From DATBGO01 sp050011895 (GTDB taxonomy: Bacteria; Actinomycetota; Actinomycetes; Streptosporangiales; Streptosporangiaceae): a DNA stretch of 64,000 nucleotides. The stretch is taken from positions 1-64,000 of the forward strand of contig JBEKIF010000025.1 of the NCBI GenBank assembly GCA_050011895.1. Reading direction: 5' to 3'. This document shows positions 38,510 to 46,954 of this stretch, in pieces (within the stretch, counting starts at the first letter, position 1; the number at the start of each line of letters is the position of its first letter). A program made the position numbers and the translations under genes. The notes under the pieces are model-generated. The model had not been told where the DNA came from. It saw only the letters and a list, made by a program, of their open reading frames with translations, and did not search any database.

Positions 38510-39856
38510 ATGAACGCATTACGGCAGGTCTCCGGCGAGCTCACCATCGGCGTCATCGGACCCCACGATCTCGTAGAGCGAGTCATGCTGGCCGGCACCT
38601 CAGCGGCCGGGTATCAGGCAGCCGCCAGCGGAGCTGGGCCGGCCAGGCGGCTTGTCGCTGCGGCCTACCGGGACGAGCATGAGGCCGCCGACATGGTCGT
38701 GCGGCTGGGCCCGGCCATCGACGCGTGCCTTTTCGCCAGCCAGGTCCCCTACGAAGTCGCCCGCAAAGCCGGGGTGCTGAACGCCCCGGCTACCTTCGTG
38801 CCGCTGGCCGGAAGCGCGCTCTATGCCGCGCTGTTCCGCGCCAGCCGGGATGGCGATCGCGACCTGGGCCGGGCCAGCATCGACGTGCTGAGCCGCGCCG
38901 ACGTCGAAGGTGCGTTCGCCGAGCTCGGCATCGCCGCCCGCCGCCTGCACGTCCGCGAGGATCCGGCCAGCCCGGCGGTACTTGCCTCATTCCACGAGCG
39001 GCTCTGGCGCAAGCACGAGTCCTCCGTCGCGTTCACGTGCCTGCAAACTGTGGCGAACCGGCTCTCCGCTGCGGATGTCCCGGTCTTCACCGTGCGGCCC
39101 ACCGGCAGTGCGATCCAAGGGGCGCTGCAGACTGCTGCCCTGCTCGGCGGTTACCGCAGGCTTGAGGATGCGCAACTCGCGATGGCCATCGTGGAGATCC
39201 CGACGCTCAGGGACTCCGCGCGGCGCGCGTCCCCGCGGCAGTCGCGCGAGGAACTAAGGCTGACCGTGCAGCGGTTCCTTGTCCAGGAGGCGCAGCGGCT
39301 ACACGCGACGGTCAGCCCGGTGAGCGATCACGGCTTCCTGATTACGGCTACCCGCGGCTCGCTGGCCGGCCTGACGGACGGCTTCCGGGCGCCGCCATTC
39401 ACCGATCGCGCCCGCAGCGAGCTCGGGATCACGATCGAGTCCGGGGTGGGCATGGGCCGGACGGCCCTTGAGGCGGAGGCACATGCCCGCGCTGCGATGG
39501 GACGGGCTCATCTAGGGCCGCCTGGCCGCGGGTTCACCCTGGCGAAGGAGGGATACCAGCTGGTCCCCACGCCGCGCCTTCCGGCCACCGGGACACCTGG
39601 CCGGATGCGGGCCCTGGACACGCTCTCCCGGCTGGCCAAGAAGCTGCCTGAGGCCAGCGCCACGCTGATCGTGGACGCGGACACTGCGGGGCGGCTGCTT
39701 GAGGTGACGCCGCGCACGGCGAGGCGGCTGCTGCACGGTCTCGTCGAGGAGGGGCTCGCCTGGCCGCTCCCACCGAACAGGTCCCCGCAGCCAGGGCGCC
39801 CCCGGCAGTTCTACCGGCTGCTGGTGGAGAAGCTTGAGCCTCGCCAGGATCGCTGA
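38510..39856 (+). CDS. Large probable transcriptional regulator, three-domain, unrecognised family
   Basis: 448 residues; I cannot name the family with certainty. The N-terminus (~8-150) looks like a Rossmann-type effector domain (LTIGVIGPHDLVERVM; IDACLFASQVPYEVAR). The middle (~170-350) has a GGDEF/nucleotide-cyclase-like alternation of strands and helices (LQTVANRLSAADVP, HGFLITATRGSLAGL, TIESGVGMGRTALEAEAHA), without a GGDEF active site. The C-terminal ~90 residues contain a winged helix (DADTAGRLLEVTPRTARRLLHGLVEEG). The overall layout suggests a ligand-responsive DNA-binding protein. The ATG overlaps the stop of a six-codon frame. Confidence 0.55.
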   Translation: MNALRQVSGELTIGVIGPHDLVERVMLAGTSAAGYQAAASGAGPARRLVAAAYRDEHEAADMVVRLGPAIDACLFASQVPYEVARKAGVLNAPATFVPLAGSALYAALFRASRDGDRDLGRASIDVLSRADVEGAFAELGIAARRLHVREDPASPAVLASFHERLWRKHESSVAFTCLQTVANRLSAADVPVFTVRPTGSAIQGALQTAALLGGYRRLEDAQLAMAIVEIPTLRDSARRASPRQSREELRLTVQRFLVQEAQRLHATVSPVSDHGFLITATRGSLAGLTDGFRAPPFTDRARSELGITIESGVGMGRTALEAEAHARAAMGRAHLGPPGRGFTLAKEGYQLVPTPRLPATGTPGRMRALDTLSRLAKKLPEASATLIVDADTAGRLLEVTPRTARRLLHGLVEEGLAWPLPPNRSPQPGRPRQFYRLLVEKLEPRQDR

Positions 39857-39882
39857 GCACAGGTGCTGGCCCTGCACCGCGG

Positions 39883-39945
39883 CCGGCGGGCTCACCTGGC
39901 CGGGCCTGCGGGCTCAGCTGGCCGGGCCTGCGGGCTCAGCCCGGC
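39883..39945. repeat. 22-bp repeat between convergent genes, containing a stop codon
   Basis: GCGGGCTCAGCTGGCCGGGCCT occurs about 2.5 times. The last unit's GGCTCAGC contains the complement of the TGA stop of the flavin monooxygenase (39936-39938). Confidence 0.75.
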
Positions 39946-40979
39946 GGCGGCGCGGGCTGATCCGGGTAGCGGCTGATCACATCGGCGCCGAACCTGGCCA
40001 TCTCCTCGCGCTGCGGGGAGAACTGGAGCAGCATCAGGCCGACCCCGGCCCGCTCGTAGGCCTGCAGGCGCTCGATGATCTGATCGGGCGTGCCGATCAG
40101 GCCGCTGCGCAGCCCGCGGTTGGACACGCTGTACTCCTCCAGGGAGACCCGCGATTCGAGCTGCGACCCCTCGATGAAGTCCTGGTAAGAGGCATAGGCC
40201 TCCGGTGAGGACCGGACATCGAGGATCCTGTCGAGCTCCGCCCTGGCCGCCGCCTCGGTGTCTCTGCAGATCACGTACCCGGAGACGCCGAATACCAGTG
40301 GCGGCCTCCCGGATTGCGCCCGCCGCGCGTCCAGCTCGGCGACCTTGGCCGCGATGACCTCAGGCGCGTCTCCGTGCATGACGTACGCATCCGACTGGCT
40401 GGCGATCACGTCCTTGGCCTTAGGCGACTCGCCGCCCATGTAGATGGGCGGGACCCGACCGGGCTTCGGCTCAAGGACGGCCGCGTCGAGCTGGTAGAGC
40501 GGGCCTGAATGCGTCACGGCATCCTCGCGCAGCAGCCGAGACAGTACGTCGAGCCACTCCTGCGTGCGCGCGTACCTGGCGTCGTGCACATCGAAGGGCG
40601 CGCCATATTGGGCTGCTTCGTCCTTCCACCATGACGACACCACGTTGAGCGAAATCCGGCCGGGTGCGATCGTGTCCAGCGTAGACAGGGCCTTGGCGGT
40701 CAGCGACGGGGAATGGTAATTGGGCCGGACGGCGAGCATCAGCTCCAGCCGTTCGGTGACCGCTGCCACCGCGGGAGCCAGCGTCCAGCAGTCCAGGGAC
40801 GGTGCATGGTGGCCCTTGATGTCGTTGAGGTTGAGCTCGGCGATCAAGGTCAGCTCAAAGCCTTGCCGCTCGCTGTCGACGGCCAGGGCACGAATATAGG
40901 GCCACGAGATGGACATCCCCTCGTCCGTGACGTTGCGCAGCCAGCCACCGAAGATCGGCATCCAGTATCCGAACCGCAT
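39936..40979 (-). CDS. LLM-class FMN-dependent monooxygenase (SsuD/SfnG-like)
   Basis: 347 residues from ATG 40979 (MRFGYWMPIFGGWL) with AGAGGAG upstream. Luciferase-like TIM barrel: NVVSSWWKDEAAQYG (FMN phosphate region), RYARTQEWLDVL, IYMGGESPKAKD, YVMHGDAPEV and SGLIGTPDQIIERL. Closest in pattern to FMNH2-dependent alkanesulfonate and dimethylsulfone monooxygenases. A flavin reductase is not in the window. It is separated from the ATP-grasp gene by palindromic element C. Confidence 0.85.
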   Translation of the reverse strand: MRFGYWMPIFGGWLRNVTDEGMSISWPYIRALAVDSERQGFELTLIAELNLNDIKGHHAPSLDCWTLAPAVAAVTERLELMLAVRPNYHSPSLTAKALSTLDTIAPGRISLNVVSSWWKDEAAQYGAPFDVHDARYARTQEWLDVLSRLLREDAVTHSGPLYQLDAAVLEPKPGRVPPIYMGGESPKAKDVIASQSDAYVMHGDAPEVIAAKVAELDARRAQSGRPPLVFGVSGYVICRDTEAAARAELDRILDVRSSPEAYASYQDFIEGSQLESRVSLEEYSVSNRGLRSGLIGTPDQIIERLQAYERAGVGLMLLQFSPQREEMARFGADVISRYPDQPAPPPG

Positions 40980-41090
40980 CCACGGCTCCTCTCGCCATTC
41001 GCTCCGCGCAGTCTCCGGCCGGCTCTGCCGCGCCCCTTGCCGCACTCGCCCGTTGCCACACTCGGGCCTCCCGTCAGGGGAGAACCAGTA

Positions 41091-41158
41091 CTTGTACCGG
41101 ATTTAGTAGCTCAGCTGGTACCTGATATCCCATATGTCCCCACTAAATCCGGTACAAG
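41091..41158 (+). repeat. Dispersed palindromic element, copy C (68 bp)
   Basis: Perfect 17-bp arms (CTTGTACCGGATTTAGT at 41091-41107; complement at 41142-41158) around CATATGTCCCC. Same length as copies A and B. The outer 16 bp on the minus strand encode the last residues (GLYRI) and the TAG stop (41143-41145) of the ATP-grasp gene. Confidence 0.85.
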
Positions 41159-42177
41159 CCTGGATCACTGAACCCCGGCCTGCCCCGCCCCGCGGGCCGG
41201 GCCCGGCGGGCCGGGGCGGGCGGAGCGGGGCGGGTGCTGCGGGACTCGCGTTCTTCGGCCAGGAGGCGGCGGAAGAAAGCGGCCACCGCGGGGAGCGCTG
41301 GCCGCGGCGCCGTCGCCTCAACGCTGGCGTTGTAGTTGGTCGTGGTGTTGATGTCGTAGCTGACGAGCCGCCCGTCAGTAGTCTCGATGAACTCGAAGCC
41401 GGCGATCTCGATTCCCTGCTGCCGGGCGAAATCCAGGTATCGCCCGATTATCGGGTGATCGAAGCCCTTCCGTAGCGTGAACACGCCCGGCCCGCTCGCC
41501 TGATCGGCCGCGCACGCGTCAGCGGGACAAAGCTGAAAGCCGCCGAGCGCGGTATCAGCGGTGATCGCGTAGATGAACTCGCCGCCGATCACCTCGACCC
41601 TCGTGATGCGGGGCTCGGCGGCCCGCAGGTACTCCTGCAGCAGCGTGATGCCGTCCACGGGCCGCTCGTACTCGGCCGAGTTCAGATAGGCATCGAAATC
41701 ATCGTGGCGGTCGAACAAGCGCACGCCAAGTCCCTTGCCGCCCTGATTGTGCTTGCTGATGAAGGGCGCCGGCAGCTTGCGTGCCGCGGCCGCCAGCGCT
41801 GTGCTGCCCGCGACGGTCACCGTGCGCGGCACGTCGAACCCGGCGGCGCGCAGCGCGGTGAGCTGTTCGACCTTGCTCATCTCCAGCTCGAGCACCCGCC
41901 GCCCGTTCACCACGCGGCGGCCGTGTGACTCCAGCCAGCTAAGCACCCCGCGGGTCTGATCCTTGGCGTGCGGGTGGCCGCGGGTGTGCGAGGACGCGCT
42001 CATCCGGGACCAGAACACCCCGGGCGGCGGCGGCTCGTTCAGGTCGAGCACCGCCTCGCCGAGCAGGCACTGCTCGTGCGGCACGGCTGCGGCATCGAAG
42101 ACCGCCCCGAGCGGCGCATACCAGTCGGGGTTCTCGTGGATGACATGAACCTGCACCGCCGCCAGGCTCCCGGTCAA
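41143..42177 (-). CDS. ATP-grasp (RimK-like) ligase, substrate unknown
   Basis: 344 residues. N-terminal pre-ATP-grasp domain (VHVIHENPDWYAPLG; SRMSASSHTRGHPHAKD), then ATP-grasp: FISKHNQGGKGLGVRLF (glycine loop), LLQEYLRAAEPRITRVEVIGG and the metal-binding VSYDINTTTNYN. Such enzymes form amide or peptide bonds by an acyl-phosphate. Its start overlaps the aminotransferase stop by 4 nt (ATGA), so the two are coupled. The C-terminus after RLLAEE is Arg/Pro/Gly-rich and ends inside repeat element C. Confidence 0.75.
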   Translation of the reverse strand: MTGSLAAVQVHVIHENPDWYAPLGAVFDAAAVPHEQCLLGEAVLDLNEPPPPGVFWSRMSASSHTRGHPHAKDQTRGVLSWLESHGRRVVNGRRVLELEMSKVEQLTALRAAGFDVPRTVTVAGSTALAAAARKLPAPFISKHNQGGKGLGVRLFDRHDDFDAYLNSAEYERPVDGITLLQEYLRAAEPRITRVEVIGGEFIYAITADTALGGFQLCPADACAADQASGPGVFTLRKGFDHPIIGRYLDFARQQGIEIAGFEFIETTDGRLVSYDINTTTNYNASVEATAPRPALPAVAAFFRRLLAEERESRSTRPAPPAPARRARPAGRGRPGFSDPGLYRI

Positions 42178-43247
42178 TGACGGCGCGGGTAGCCCGCGGT
42201 GACTTCGAGGAACGCGTCGTTGGCCGACCGGTCACCGATGGAGATCCGGGCGCCCTCGCCGGCGAACGGCCGGACGCTGATCCCGGCGCGATCACAGGTG
42301 GCGGCGAAGTCGGCAGTATCGTCACCGAGCCGCAGCCAGACGAAGTTGGCCTGGGTGGGCGGGACCGTCCAGCCCTGGCCGGCCAGCTCCGCTGCCACCC
42401 GGTGCCGCTCGGCGACGACCGCCCCGACCCGGTCGAGCAGTTCGGGCTCGGCGGCCAGCGACGCGACAGCGGCCGCCTGCGCCAGCGAGTTCACCGTGAA
42501 GGTCAGCATCGTCTTGCGGACCGCGGCGGCCACCGGCTCGTGCCCGACCAGGAAGCCGACCCGCAGGCCCGCCAGCCCGTAGGCCTTGGAGAAAGTCCGC
42601 AGCACGGCCACGTTGGGCCGGTCCAGGTACAGCGTCAGCCCGTCCGGCACATCGCGGTCGCGGACATACTCCGAATACGCCTCGTCCAGGACGACCAGAC
42701 AATCGCCAGGCACCGCGTCGAGAAACTCCACCAGCTCGGCGCGGCGCACAACCGTCCCGGTCGGGTTATTCGGGTTGCACACGAAGACCAGCCTGGTCCG
42801 GCTGGTGACCGCGGCCGCCATCGCGGCCAGGTCGTGCGTCTCGTCGCGCAGCGGCACCCGCACCGAGGTGACTCCCGCAAGGTCGGACAGGTACGGATAG
42901 GCCTCGAACGATCGCCACGCGTAGAGCACCTCAGCGCCCGGCTCGCCGACCGCCTCAAGAAGCTGCTGGGCCACCCCGACCGAACCGCAGCCGACCGCGA
43001 CGTGCGACGCCGGCACCCCGAAATGCGCCGCGATGGCCCCGGTAAGTTCCGCCGCGCCGTTGTCCGGGTACCTGTTGACGTCCACGGCGGCTTCGGCGAT
43101 GACCTTCAGGACCGACGGGAGCGGGCCGAACGGAGACTCGTTGGAAGAAAGCTTGAAAGACCTGGCGCCCGGCGCCGGTGCCTTGCCCGGCAGGTAAGGT
43201 GCAAATCGGTCAAGGATCGGCCGGAAGCGCGGAGATTCTGCGGACAT
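42174..43247 (-). CDS. HisC/Pat-type aminotransferase
   Basis: PLP fold-type I aminotransferase, 357 residues, related to histidinol-phosphate and aromatic aminotransferases. Motifs: KLSSNESPFGPLPSV, FVCNPNNPTGTVV, LDEAYSEYV and the PLP lysine in TFSKAYGLAGLRVG. The gene is not in a his operon; it is coupled to an ATP-grasp ligase, so a Pat-like or specialised role is likely. Confidence 0.85.
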   Translation of the reverse strand: MSAESPRFRPILDRFAPYLPGKAPAPGARSFKLSSNESPFGPLPSVLKVIAEAAVDVNRYPDNGAAELTGAIAAHFGVPASHVAVGCGSVGVAQQLLEAVGEPGAEVLYAWRSFEAYPYLSDLAGVTSVRVPLRDETHDLAAMAAAVTSRTRLVFVCNPNNPTGTVVRRAELVEFLDAVPGDCLVVLDEAYSEYVRDRDVPDGLTLYLDRPNVAVLRTFSKAYGLAGLRVGFLVGHEPVAAAVRKTMLTFTVNSLAQAAAVASLAAEPELLDRVGAVVAERHRVAAELAGQGWTVPPTQANFVWLRLGDDTADFAATCDRAGISVRPFAGEGARISIGDRSANDAFLEVTAGYPRRH

Positions 43248-43410
43248 CGGTGTCCTCCTGGCTGCTGAGCTCCGTGATCAGGGCCGGCCCGCGGGGCCGC
43301 GGCCGTGGTGCCCGATGACGGCCCGCTGACGGCCGGCTTAGGCCCGCTAACGCCCTCGGGGACGTGCGGGCAGGCATACAGGCGGGGCATCTGGGCGCAG
43401 GCATACAGCC

Positions 43411-44853
43411 CTAGTGTCGCATCTCGCCAGTACCAGCGGGTGCAGGCACCCGCGGCACCCGGGACACCTGGGACACCGGGGACACCGGGGGCACCGCCAG
43501 CCGCTGGCGCTGGGCGAGCAGGGCAAGCAGGACGACAGCGTCGGTCCAGGCCAGCGGCGCCACCGAGACAGCCTTCCCGCGCGCGTTCACCTGCTCAGGC
43601 AGCGCTCCCAGGCTGGTCCGGTGCGCGGCCAGCCAGGCCAGGATGGCAGCACTCCGCTGACGATCTCCAGCTGACGCCCACAGCACCGCGAAGAACGCGG
43701 TCTCGGGTGTCCAGGCCACGGTGGTGCCGCCTGGCCATGAGGTGCCGGGCCGCAGCCCCCCGCCTGGCAGCGTCAGCGCGGCTTCCGCGATCCGCGCTGC
43801 ATGTTCAACACCGGGGCTCGCCGCCGCGAACGGCGGGCCGAGGAACGCGATGGCCGCGTCCGCCCCCGACGCGTCGTGCGGCAGCCGATGATAGCCAGAG
43901 CGCCCGAATTGCAGCGCTATGGCGCCGGCCAGCCGCGCGGCGGCAGCTGACCAGCGCTGCGCGTCAGCCCGGGCGCCGACCATAGCGGCCAGATCCGCGG
44001 CAGCCCGCAGGCCGGCCAGTAGCGGCCCCGCAGTACCGAGCGTGACCGTCGTGGAGTCCTCCCAGTAGTCCATCGAGGCGGCAGGCAGGCCGTCGGCTGT
44101 CAGGGACCGGTCGGCAGCGCCGGCGGCCGCCTCGACCATCGGCCACAACAGCGCCAGCTGGCGGCGGCCCGCACGGTCGCCAGGGCCCCGGGCCGCGGCC
44201 CAGCACCAGACAGCCCACGGAACCCATCCGGTGGCGTCCAGCTCGGCTGGCCGGCCATCCTGCACCGGGCCCGCGCCATCTGGCCAGTACCTGGCCGCCC
44301 AGGTGCCGCTGGCCAGCTGCATCCGCTGCAGGAAACGCAGGACACGGAACGAGTCCGCCAGGTGACCCGTGTCGGCGAGCGCGACAGCCACCCAGCTGGA
44401 ATCGCGCGGCCAGGCATACCGCCAGGCCCCGTGCCAGGCGGCCACCACGGCCCCATCCGGGCGGGTCAGCAGCCGCAGGTCGAGCAGCGCCCGGGTGGCC
44501 ATCGATCGCTGCTGACCCGTAATGCCAGGGATGGTGCCGCCGGCCAGCCACTGCCGGCTCGCGCGAACGGCCGCGCGGACACATGCCGCCGCCGCGGGCG
44601 TCACCGGGATGATCCGCCCCGGGGCAGCGTAGACACCGCCGCTGGACCGTAGCACGCTGCTGCCAGGCAGGTACCACCCCCTGATGCCGTCAGGCACGGC
44701 AAGGACCGCCTGCGGGGCACATGGGTCCTGGGCGATCCCTTCAAGCGCCAGCGACGGCTGGGCCGGATGCCGGCTGGCGGCGACGATGAGCACGCCGCAG
44801 GCCAGCGCCAGGCCAACCGCGATGGCGGCCAGGCGCGAGCGGGTCGTGCGCAT
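43411..44853 (-). CDS. Secreted GH15-like (glucoamylase-related) protein
   Basis: 480 residues with an N-terminal signal or anchor (RSRLAAIAVGLALACGVLIVAAS). The (alpha/alpha)6-barrel signatures of GH15 are present: AWRYAWPRDSSWVAVAL, SMDYWEDSTT (candidate general acid E), and GALPEQVN with PLAWTDAVVLLALL (candidate general base E). The substrate could be an alpha-glucan or trehalose-like glycan. The last ~25 residues are a Val/Pro/Ser tail (SPVSQVSRVPRVP) from 9-bp repeats. Confidence 0.7.
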   Translation of the reverse strand: MRTTRSRLAAIAVGLALACGVLIVAASRHPAQPSLALEGIAQDPCAPQAVLAVPDGIRGWYLPGSSVLRSSGGVYAAPGRIIPVTPAAAACVRAAVRASRQWLAGGTIPGITGQQRSMATRALLDLRLLTRPDGAVVAAWHGAWRYAWPRDSSWVAVALADTGHLADSFRVLRFLQRMQLASGTWAARYWPDGAGPVQDGRPAELDATGWVPWAVWCWAAARGPGDRAGRRQLALLWPMVEAAAGAADRSLTADGLPAASMDYWEDSTTVTLGTAGPLLAGLRAAADLAAMVGARADAQRWSAAAARLAGAIALQFGRSGYHRLPHDASGADAAIAFLGPPFAAASPGVEHAARIAEAALTLPGGGLRPGTSWPGGTTVAWTPETAFFAVLWASAGDRQRSAAILAWLAAHRTSLGALPEQVNARGKAVSVAPLAWTDAVVLLALLAQRQRLAVPPVSPVSQVSRVPRVPAPAGTGEMRH

Positions 44854-44862
44854 CCCGATCCG

Positions 44863-45384
44863 CTACTGTCCGGGAACTGACCGCAGCGCGCGCGCGAACG
44901 CGCCAGCCACGTCCTGACTGAACAGCACGAAACGAACCTCGTCGACCGGCACGCCGCTCTGCTGGACCGCCGCGACCGCGATCCGCGCCGCGTCGTCGAC
45001 CGGCCAGCCGAATGCGCCGGTGGAAACGGCCGGAAACGCGACCGTATGGGCCCCCAGCTGGCCGGCTACCCGCAGCGCACTGGTATAGCAGGACGCGAGC
45101 AGCGCGCTGCGGTCTTCGGACCGCGAGTAAACAGGCCCGACGGTGTGGATCACCCATCGCGCCGGCAGGTTGCCCGCGGTGGTCGACACCGCGTGGCCCG
45201 CGGGCAGCCCGTTAGGATGCGAGCCCGCCCGCAGTTCCTGGCAGGCGGCCAGGATGGCCGGGCCGCCGCGCCGGTGGATGGCGCCGTCCACCCCGCCACC
45301 GGGCAACAGCGCCGAGTTCGCCGCGTTGACCACTGCGTCGACCTGCTGCTCGGTGATATCGCCGGTCACCAGAGTGATCCTCAC
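44863..45384 (-). CDS. Macrodomain protein (O-acetyl-ADP-ribose/ADP-ribosyl hydrolase-like)
   Basis: 173 residues, a single macrodomain. ITLVTGDITEQQVDAVVNAANSALLPGGGVDGAIH-type motif (cited in part) holds the catalytic loop; VIHTVGPVYSR and AFPAVSTGAFGWP are the ribose and phosphate loops. Most like YmdB, which deacetylates O-acetyl-ADP-ribose. Nine bases separate it from the next gene on the same strand. Confidence 0.9.
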   Translation of the reverse strand: MRITLVTGDITEQQVDAVVNAANSALLPGGGVDGAIHRRGGPAILAACQELRAGSHPNGLPAGHAVSTTAGNLPARWVIHTVGPVYSRSEDRSALLASCYTSALRVAGQLGAHTVAFPAVSTGAFGWPVDDAARIAVAAVQQSGVPVDEVRFVLFSQDVAGAFARALRSVPGQ

Positions 45385-45431
45385 CTGGGTGAGGCTACCC
45401 AGCGGCGACGCGCGAAGGTAATCTGGCGCCC

Positions 45432-45797
45432 GTGAACCGCCTTGGCGAGCTTGAGCGCGCGATCATGGACATTCTCTGGGAGAGCCGGGACCCGCTGACG
45501 GTCCGCCAGGTCAGCAGCGGGCTGACCGAACGTGACCTGGCGCACACGACGGTGATGACTGTCCTTGACCGGCTCGCCAAGAAGGGCTTCGCGCGGCGCG
45601 AGCGAGATGGCCGCGCCTGGCGTTACCGCGCTGCCGAGAGCCGGGAGGGGTATGTGACCGAGCTGATGCTGAACGCGCTGGAACAAACCGGCGACCGGCA
45701 GGCGGCACTGGCCAGGTTCGCGCGCAGCGTTTCCGACACCGAGGCCGCTGCACTGCGCCGGGCGCTCGGGGCGCTGGATACCGGCACCAGGGAGTGA
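45432..45797 (+). CDS. BlaI/MecI-family repressor
   Basis: 121 residues; winged helix at the N-terminus (RLGELERAIMDILWE, LTVRQVSSGL, HTTVMTVLDRLAKKGFARRE). BlaI proteins repress until cleaved after sensing by an M56 protease such as the one encoded 6 nt downstream. No beta-lactamase gene is close; the targets are unknown. Confidence 0.93.
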   Translation: MNRLGELERAIMDILWESRDPLTVRQVSSGLTERDLAHTTVMTVLDRLAKKGFARRERDGRAWRYRAAESREGYVTELMLNALEQTGDRQAALARFARSVSDTEAAALRRALGALDTGTRE

Positions 45798-45803
45798 CCG
45801 CGG

Positions 45804-46754
45804 GTGCCCGCCGCAGTCCTCATCCTGGCCGCCGTCGCGGTCGCCTGCGTACCCGCCGCATCGGCGCTCGCCGCCGCTCGCTGGCCGCGCAGGTCGCCCG
45901 CGGCGGCGATCCTGCTCTGGCAGGCGATCGGGCTCGGCTGGGGCCTCGCCGCCATCGGGGCGCTGGCCGGCCTGGGCGCGGATCAGCGACCCGGGGTGGT
46001 CAGGGGGGCTTATGCGCTGGCCTACCGCCTGATCGCGGGCCGCGGTGTGGCCGCGGCCGGGGCCCGCAGCCTCCCGGCGGCAATCCGCCTGCTGTCCCTG
46101 GCGACCGGCGCCGTGCTGCTGCTGCTGCTCAGCGGAGCACTGCTCGCCGCCTCCGCCGCGGTACTGCGGGCCCGCAGGCGACAGCGGGCGCTGCTCACGC
46201 TACTCGCCCATGGCGACCCTAAGGTTCCCGGTGCGCTGGTGGTCGATCACCCCGCGGCGGCTGCTTACTGCGTGCCCGGCCTGCGGTCGGCGATCGTGAT
46301 CAGCGCCGGCACGCTGGACCTGCTGGACCAGGCCGAGCTCGCCGCCGTGCTGGCCCACGAGCGGGCGCACCTGCGGGAACGGCATGATCTTGTGCTGCTG
46401 CCGTTTACCGCGCTGCTGCAAGCCTTCAGCTGGTCGGTGACGGCCCGGCAGGCCCACGCCGCGGTGGCCCTGCTCGTCGAGATGCTCGCCGACGACCAGG
46501 CCCTCCGCCACCGGCCGGTGGCGGCCAGGGAACTAGCCACCGCCCTGATCAGGGTCGGCGCGGCGGGCGGCGGCCGGGCTCCGCTCGGCAGCCTCGCCGT
46601 CTCGGACCACGGGGCCGACGGCCAGGTCGCGGCGCGGGTCTCCCGGCTGCTCCGCCCGGCACCTAGGCTGCCCTGGCCGGCCATCGCCATGGTCTGCGCT
46701 GTGGCGGTGCTGGTCGTCACCGTTCCCGCCGCTTTCCTGCTGTTTCCATCCTGA
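45804..46754 (+). CDS. M56-family membrane metallopeptidase (BlaR1-like, without sensor domain)
   Basis: 316 residues from GTG 45804, with three to four membrane segments and a zinc site HERAH (LAHERAHLRERHD). A C-terminal helix ends the protein; there is no penicillin-binding sensor domain. In an operon with the BlaI-type repressor, which it probably cleaves, directly or indirectly. Confidence 0.9.
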   Translation: MPAAVLILAAVAVACVPAASALAAARWPRRSPAAAILLWQAIGLGWGLAAIGALAGLGADQRPGVVRGAYALAYRLIAGRGVAAAGARSLPAAIRLLSLATGAVLLLLLSGALLAASAAVLRARRRQRALLTLLAHGDPKVPGALVVDHPAAAAYCVPGLRSAIVISAGTLDLLDQAELAAVLAHERAHLRERHDLVLLPFTALLQAFSWSVTARQAHAAVALLVEMLADDQALRHRPVAARELATALIRVGAAGGGRAPLGSLAVSDHGADGQVAARVSRLLRPAPRLPWPAIAMVCAVAVLVVTVPAAFLLFPS

Positions 46755-46820
46755 ACGGGAGCTTTCCGCCAGGCCGCTGAGCCAGCCGGCGCCGTCCGGC
46801 CGGAAGAAAGCTACGGTGAA

Positions 46821-46948
46821 CGCGATCGCCCCGCCGTGCCGTCGAACCGGCCGGACCCGTCCGGCCGGGACAAGCGGTACTTAACGCGATCGCCCCGCCA
46901 TGCCGTCGAACCTGCCGGACCCGTCCGGCCGGGACAAGCGGTGCTGAA
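46821..46948. repeat. 64-bp tandem duplication between two 3' ends
   Basis: 46821-46884 and 46885-46948 are the same 64-bp unit (CGCGATCGCCCCGCCxTGCC...) with only a few base differences. It fills the gap between the converging M56 and alaX genes. Non-coding. Confidence 0.9.
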
Positions 46949-46954
46949 CAGCTG

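Noticed and set aside
38245..38682. 145-codon plus-strand frame from 38245 overlapping the regulator start
   Set aside because: It overlaps the well-biased regulator frame, has a start inside the promoter and no recognisable domain.
42174..43247. Histidine biosynthesis operon
   Set aside because: Only a HisC-like gene is present; no other his gene lies nearby and its partner is an ATP-grasp enzyme.
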